Origin: RGIG3009 sp964490085
Lineage (GTDB): Bacteria > Bacillota > Clostridia > Oscillospirales > Acutalibacteraceae
Length of the DNA stretch: 8,441 bases
Assembly: GCA_964490085.1 (NCBI GenBank)
Contig: CAZBAO010000065.1
Location: 1-8,441, forward strand
Direction of reading: 5' to 3'
Every line of letters starts with the position of its first letter. The first letter of the stretch is position 1. The position numbers and the translations under genes are program-made. Shown here piece by piece: positions 6,015 to 8,441 of this stretch. The notes under the pieces are model-generated. The model was not told the origin of the DNA. It did not search any database and saw only the letters and a list, made by a program, of their open reading frames with translations.

Positions 6015-6730
6015 AATGGATGCAACGACTGAAGTTGTTCGTGAAAAGTTTTTTGCCTTTACAAGCAAAAAAATTGGGCGAGGGTGTGTACTACATCAAC
6101 GGCGCGGATACCTTGCCGGCTCCGCTGTCGGCGCAGGAAGAACGCGAGATACTGAAAAAAGCGGGCGATGGAAGTGCAGAAGCGAGAGATCAGCTAATTA
6201 CGCACAATCTTCGTCTGGTTGTGTATATTGCCCGAAAATTTGAGAATTCCGGTGTGGGGATTGAGGATCTGATCTCAATCGGAACGATCGGGCTTATCAA
6301 AGCGGTCAGAACCTTTTGTCCCGAAAAAAACATCAAGCTGGCGACCTATTCTTCACGATGTATCGAAAATGAAATACTGATGTATTTGCGAAAAAACACA
6401 CAGATACGCAACGAGCTTTCCATTGATGAGCCGCTAAACGTCGATTGGGACGGTAACGAGTTATTGTTATCGGATATTTTAGGCAGTGATCCCGACATAG
6501 TCAATCGCGGTATTGAACAAGAAGCGGAGCGTGATCTGTTGCTTGAATGCGTATCGCATCTGTCACAGCGTGAGCAAACCATTATGCGGCTGCGATTCGG
6601 TATCGGCGGGGAGCAGGAGCATACGCAAAAGGAAGTGGCGGATCTTCTGGGGATCTCACAATCCTACATATCCCGTCTTGAAAAGAAGATCATTAAGCGT
6701 CTGCGCCGCGATATTGAACGCGCCGGATAG
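6011..6730 (+). CDS. sigE: Pro-sigma-E, early mother-cell sporulation sigma factor
   Basis: A 239-residue sigma-70 family protein, the same length as Bacillus subtilis SigE. The basic, hydrophobic pro-sequence (residues 1 to about 25, MKWMQRLKLFVKSFLPLQAKK) precedes the conserved GVYYINGAD, the region where SpoIIGA cuts. Region 2 runs through NLRLVVYIARKFEN (66–79), GIEDLISIGTIGLIKAVRTF (83–102) and KLATYSSRCIENEILMYLR (109–127). DEPLNVDWDGNELLLSDILG (139–158) is typical of SigE, and region 4 ends with the helix-turn-helix ISQSYISRLEKKIIKRLRR (215–233). It starts with GTG at 6011, preceded by AGGGGGTGA (5996–6004); ATG 6020 would sit too far from this site. After cleavage it directs transcription in the mother cell after asymmetric division. 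Confidence 0.97.
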   Translation: MKWMQRLKLFVKSFLPLQAKKLGEGVYYINGADTLPAPLSAQEEREILKKAGDGSAEARDQLITHNLRLVVYIARKFENSGVGIEDLISIGTIGLIKAVRTFCPEKNIKLATYSSRCIENEILMYLRKNTQIRNELSIDEPLNVDWDGNELLLSDILGSDPDIVNRGIEQEAERDLLLECVSHLSQREQTIMRLRFGIGGEQEHTQKEVADLLGISQSYISRLEKKIIKRLRRDIERAG

Positions 6731-6731
6731 A

Positions 6732-7499
6732 TCACAGCTGTTTTTTGATACGGTCTAAAGCCCCTTTTTCCAACCGCGACACCTGTGCTTGCGAAATTCC
6801 GATCTCGGCAGATACCTCGATCTGGGTCATCCCCTTGAAAAAACGAAGGTTTAGAATACGTTTTTCACGATCGTTCAGATTGCGGATCGCTTCCTTGAGA
6901 GCAAGTTCATCAAGCCAGTTATTATCGTCGTTGCTGTCGCCGATCTGATCCATGACGTAAATGGTATCGCCGCCGTCGGAATAGATCGGTTCATAGAGCG
7001 ATACCGGTTCGACGATCGCCTCTAAAGCCAGCACGACGTCCTCTTTCGGAACATCCATCTGAACCGCGATCTCCTCAATTGTCGGCTCGCGGTTCATCCT
7101 GTTCATCAGTAATTCCTTTGCTTGCATGGCTTTATAGGCGGTATCGCGCATGCTCCGACTGATGCGAATGGCGTTGTTATCGCGCAGATAACGACGGATC
7201 TCACCGATTATCATCGGGACGGCGTAGGTGGAAAAGCGAACGTTCTGTGAGATATCGAAGTTATCTATGGATTTAATAAGCCCAATACAGCCTACCTGAA
7301 ACAGGTCGTCCAAATTTTCACCGCGTTGCGTAAAACGCTGGATCACACTGAGAACAAGGCGCAGATTACCGTTGACAAGCTCTTCGCGGGCTTTTTTATC
7401 ACCTTCTTTCGTGCGTTTTAGCAGTGCCATTTTTTCTCGTTCGCTCAACACCTTTAAGGTCGAGGTGTTTACGCCGCAAATTTCCACCTTGTTGTACAA
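6732..7499 (-). CDS. sigG: Sigma-G, late forespore sporulation sigma factor
   Basis: A 255-residue sigma-70 family protein (Bacillus SigG is 260). The N-terminal KVEICGVNTSTLKVL (4–18) is the SigG hallmark. Region 2 includes VNGNLRLVLSVIQRF (42–56), LDDLFQVGCIGLIKSIDNFD (63–82) and FSTYAVPMIIGEIRRYLRDN (89–108); PVSLYEPIYSDGGDTIYVMD (165–184) is also characteristic, and the C-terminal helix-turn-helix is EIGISQAQVSRLEKGALDR (232–250). It directs late gene expression in the forespore after engulfment. The start is taken as TTG 7499, not GTG 7511: it gives MYNKVEICGV, matching the family, and leaves the strong site TAAGGGAGTGACC (7506–7518) in front, whereas the GTG lies inside that site. It is convergent with sigE, with one base between the stops and no terminator. 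Bacillus sigG lies downstream of sigE in the same direction. Confidence 0.96.
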   Translation of the reverse strand: MYNKVEICGVNTSTLKVLSEREKMALLKRTKEGDKKAREELVNGNLRLVLSVIQRFTQRGENLDDLFQVGCIGLIKSIDNFDISQNVRFSTYAVPMIIGEIRRYLRDNNAIRISRSMRDTAYKAMQAKELLMNRMNREPTIEEIAVQMDVPKEDVVLALEAIVEPVSLYEPIYSDGGDTIYVMDQIGDSNDDNNWLDELALKEAIRNLNDREKRILNLRFFKGMTQIEVSAEIGISQAQVSRLEKGALDRIKKQL

Positions 7500-7505
7500 G
7501 CCGCA

Positions 7506-7518
7506 GGTCACTCCCTTA
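7506..7518 (-). promoter_or_regulatory. Ribosome binding site that decides the sigG start
   Basis: On the minus strand TAAGGGAGTGACC matches the 16S anti-Shine-Dalgarno complement TAAGGAGGTGATC at 10 or 11 of 13 bases. The GTG at 7511–7509 lies inside it, so it cannot be the start served by this site; TTG at 7499 lies about 11 bases beyond the GGGAG core. Confidence 0.6.
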
Positions 7519-7533
7519 TTTTACATGCATACT

Positions 7534-7563
7534 GAGTATGGTCGGTTTTCAATACGGGAATTC
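7534..7563 (-). promoter_or_regulatory. Candidate forespore-sigma promoter of sigG
   Basis: On the minus strand GAATT (7563–7559) resembles the sigma-F/sigma-G -35 box, and CATACTC (7540–7534) resembles the sigma-G -10 box CATnnTA, with 18 bases between. Transcription would start near 7527 and give a leader of about 28 bases holding the ribosome site. The GG typical of sigma-F -10 boxes is absent. A 5-bp inverted repeat (CATAC TGA GTATG, 7528–7540) overlaps the -10. Confidence 0.3.
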
Positions 7564-7580
7564 AGTAAAAGATTGGAAAG

Positions 7581-7612
7581 CATACATTTTTGCGTGACTT
7601 TGCGCATACACA
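7581..7612 (+). promoter_or_regulatory. Candidate sigma-E promoter of the YlmC/YmxH gene
   Basis: CATACACA at 7605–7612 matches the sigma-E -10 consensus CATACAnT at all but the last base. A partial -35-like CATACATT (7581–7588) lies 16 bases upstream, slightly further than the usual 14–15. A mother-cell promoter would suit this gene family. The -10 is good and the -35 is poor. Confidence 0.35.
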
Positions 7613-7634
7613 TGAGCATATAGGAGGGACTGCG

Positions 7635-7943
7635 ATGATCTGCAGAATAACGGACATGCACAACAAAGAGGTTATCAACATCTGCGACGGTATGCGACTC
7701 GGCCGTGTGGATGACGTCGAGGTCGATACCTGCACCGCTCAGCTGATCTCGATTGTGATCTACGGGCGTTCAAAATTTTTAGGTGTATTCGGACACGAGG
7801 ACGATATCGTCATTTGTTGGAAAGAAATTGAAGTGATAGGGGAGCATACGATCTTAGTAAATCATCCGATGTCGTTATGCGGTCCCGATTCATGCAAAAA
7901 ACACCGTCGCGGCAGTATTTTAAGCGGTATTTTCGGGAATTGA
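7635..7943 (+). CDS. YlmC/YmxH family sporulation protein (PRC-barrel-like)
   Basis: A 102-residue protein. Residues 1–78 show the small beta-barrel typical of YlmC/YmxH: MICRITDMHNKEVINICDG (1–19), RLGRVDDVEVDTCTAQLISIVI (21–42), and GRSKFLGVFGHEDDIVICWKEIEVIGEHTILV (44–75). These proteins are conserved in endospore formers, have no known activity, and are placed among sporulation genes by expression and context. The family usually ends near residue 80–85; here there is an extra basic tail with two cysteines (SLCGPDSCKKHRRGSILSGIFGN, 80–102). ATG 7635 follows AGGAGG (7622–7627) with seven bases between; the frame stays open to 7590 but has no ribosome site there. It diverges from sigG and shares its upstream gap of about 135 bases. 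Confidence 0.88.
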   Translation: MICRITDMHNKEVINICDGMRLGRVDDVEVDTCTAQLISIVIYGRSKFLGVFGHEDDIVICWKEIEVIGEHTILVNHPMSLCGPDSCKKHRRGSILSGIFGN

Positions 7944-7969
7944 AAAATTTTTCTTTTTTTCAAAAAAAG
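7942..7969. repeat. Two AT palindromes before the rpsB promoter
   Basis: GAAAAATTTTTC (7942–7953) and the 17-base CTTTTTTTCAAAAAAAG (7953–7969) are both perfect palindromes made of A and T tracts. They begin at the ylmC stop codon and end three bases before the rpsB -35 box. They may serve as a weak terminator for the upstream gene, as an UP element for the downstream promoter, or both. Confidence 0.5.
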
Positions 7970-7971
7970 AC

Positions 7972-8000
7972 TTGCTATTTTAATGCCGCCGTGGTACAAT
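7972..8000 (+). promoter_or_regulatory. Sigma-A promoter of rpsB
   Basis: TTGCTA (7972–7977) and TACAAT (7995–8000) are separated by exactly 17 bases, with A/T tracts just upstream as expected of a strong ribosomal-protein promoter. Transcription should start near 8007, giving a leader of about 120 bases. Confidence 0.85.
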
Positions 8001-8008
8001 ATCACGGC
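7988..8008. promoter_or_regulatory. Palindrome centred on the rpsB -10 box, possible operator
   Basis: GCCGTG (7988–7993) and CACGGC (8003–8008) are perfect inverted 6-base arms with nine bases between, including the whole -10 box. The left arm is upstream of the likely start site, so it cannot act as an RNA hairpin of this transcript; a DNA-binding regulator or chance are the remaining readings. Confidence 0.3.
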
Positions 8009-8127
8009 AAAATGCATACGGGTATCCCTGCTCCGGCGGTGTCGCTTATGCGATTCCGGAGATGCGGTCGAAAAAACTGTCTTTGGCCGACAGATCCCGT
8101 AGAGGTGAAAACCAAGGAGGATTTCTA
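8007..8127 (+). promoter_or_regulatory. Structured rpsB leader RNA, multibranched fold
   Basis: The leader can close with TACGGG (8017–8022) against CCCGTA (8096–8101). Inside are one arm CTCCGG/CCGGAG (8031–8036, 8056–8061) topped by TCGC-TTAT-GCGA (8042–8053), and a second arm CTGTC/GACAG (8077–8081, 8089–8093). All stems are perfect. The fold ends 13 bases before the ribosome site core GGAGG (8116–8120). No T tract follows, so control, if any, would be of translation or RNA stability. Autoregulatory leaders bound by the encoded protein are common for ribosomal genes, but I cannot assign this fold to a known class. Confidence 0.5.
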
Positions 8128-8441
8128 ATGTCAGTCGTATCCATGAAACAGCTGCTCGAGGCCGGTGTCCACTTCGGTCATCAGACCCGCCGCTGGAACC
8201 CCAAAATGGCGCCGTACATCTTCACGGAGCGCAATGGTATCTACATCATTGACCTGCAGAAGACGGTGCGTAAGCTGGAAGAAGCTTACATGTTTGTCCG
8301 TGACCTGTCCGCCGAAGGCAAAACCGTTTTGTTCGTCGGTACCAAAAAGCAGGCTCAGGATTCCATCGCTGAGGAAGCCGTTCGCGCCGGTGCGTACTTC
8401 GTTAACGCTCGTTGGCTCGGCGGTATGCTCACCAACTTCCG
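8128..8441 (+). CDS. rpsB: 30S ribosomal protein S2, N-terminal part
   Basis: The first 104 residues of ribosomal protein S2 (full length about 235–260); the window ends inside the gene. MSVVSMKQLLEAGVHFGHQT (1–20) and RRWNPKMAPYIFTERNGIYI (21–40) are near-invariant, followed by IDLQKTVRKLEEAY (41–54), TVLFVGTKKQAQ (66–77) and NARWLGGMLTNF (93–104). S2 joins the small subunit late and sits near the mRNA exit, close to where the Shine-Dalgarno duplex forms. AAGGAGG (8114–8120) lies seven bases before ATG 8128. In most Bacillota tsf (EF-Ts) follows, which would be outside the window. Confidence 0.98.
   Translation, partial: MSVVSMKQLLEAGVHFGHQTRRWNPKMAPYIFTERNGIYIIDLQKTVRKLEEAYMFVRDLSAEGKTVLFVGTKKQAQDSIAEEAVRAGAYFVNARWLGGMLTNF

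Noticed and set aside
6734..6746. ACAGCTGT plus T run as a terminator between sigE and sigG
   Set aside because: The palindrome has no room for a loop, so no stable RNA hairpin forms; the T run codes the Lys codons at the sigG end.
7590..7634. Earlier TTG start for the YlmC/YmxH gene
   Set aside because: There is no ribosome site before it, and AGGAGG lies at ideal distance before ATG 7635.
1..8441. CRISPR array, tRNA, rRNA, insertion sequence or phage genes
   Set aside because: No regularly spaced direct repeats, tRNA-like folds, rRNA sequence, transposase or phage protein was seen on either strand.

Overview
The window comes from an endospore-forming Clostridia-type Bacillota. The evidence is a spoIIGA–sigE pair, sigG, a YlmC/YmxH-family sporulation gene, Shine-Dalgarno sites of the GGAGG type, sigma-A promoters, and the start of rpsB. 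An Oscillospiraceae/Ruminococcaceae-like gut lineage is a guess from gene content and overall feel; the genus cannot be named from the sequence alone.

Left part (1–1853) is AT-richer. It holds the C-terminal part of a GH1 beta-glucosidase, a GNAT acetyltransferase, about 370 bases with no convincing gene but with small inverted repeats, and a 98-residue three-helix membrane protein of the SemiSWEET/PQ-loop type under its own promoter. A very strong hairpin at 1997–2042 closes this part and lies between convergent genes.

Middle part (2128–4934) is read leftward. It holds a galactokinase-family GHMP kinase with an unusual sugar-binding signature and its own -10 box, then a two-gene operon lemA–TPM-domain protein with a clear promoter at one end and a textbook terminator at the other.

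Right part (4944–8441) is the sporulation block followed by translation. spoIIGA (membrane protease) overlaps sigE (pro-sigma-E) by 4 bases, so the processing enzyme and its substrate are co-expressed. sigG follows at once but on the opposite strand, tail to tail with sigE with one base between the stop codons; in Bacillus and most clostridia sigG lies downstream in the same direction. A ylmC/ymxH-family gene diverges from sigG, and the shared gap carries sporulation-sigma-like boxes. The last gene is rpsB (30S protein S2), cut by the window edge, with a strong promoter, a palindrome centred on its -10 box, and a leader that can fold into a multibranched RNA.

I did not find a wholly new multi-gene system. 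The best leads are the inverted sigG, the structured rpsB leader, the altered galactokinase signature and the regulatory sites around the sporulation genes.
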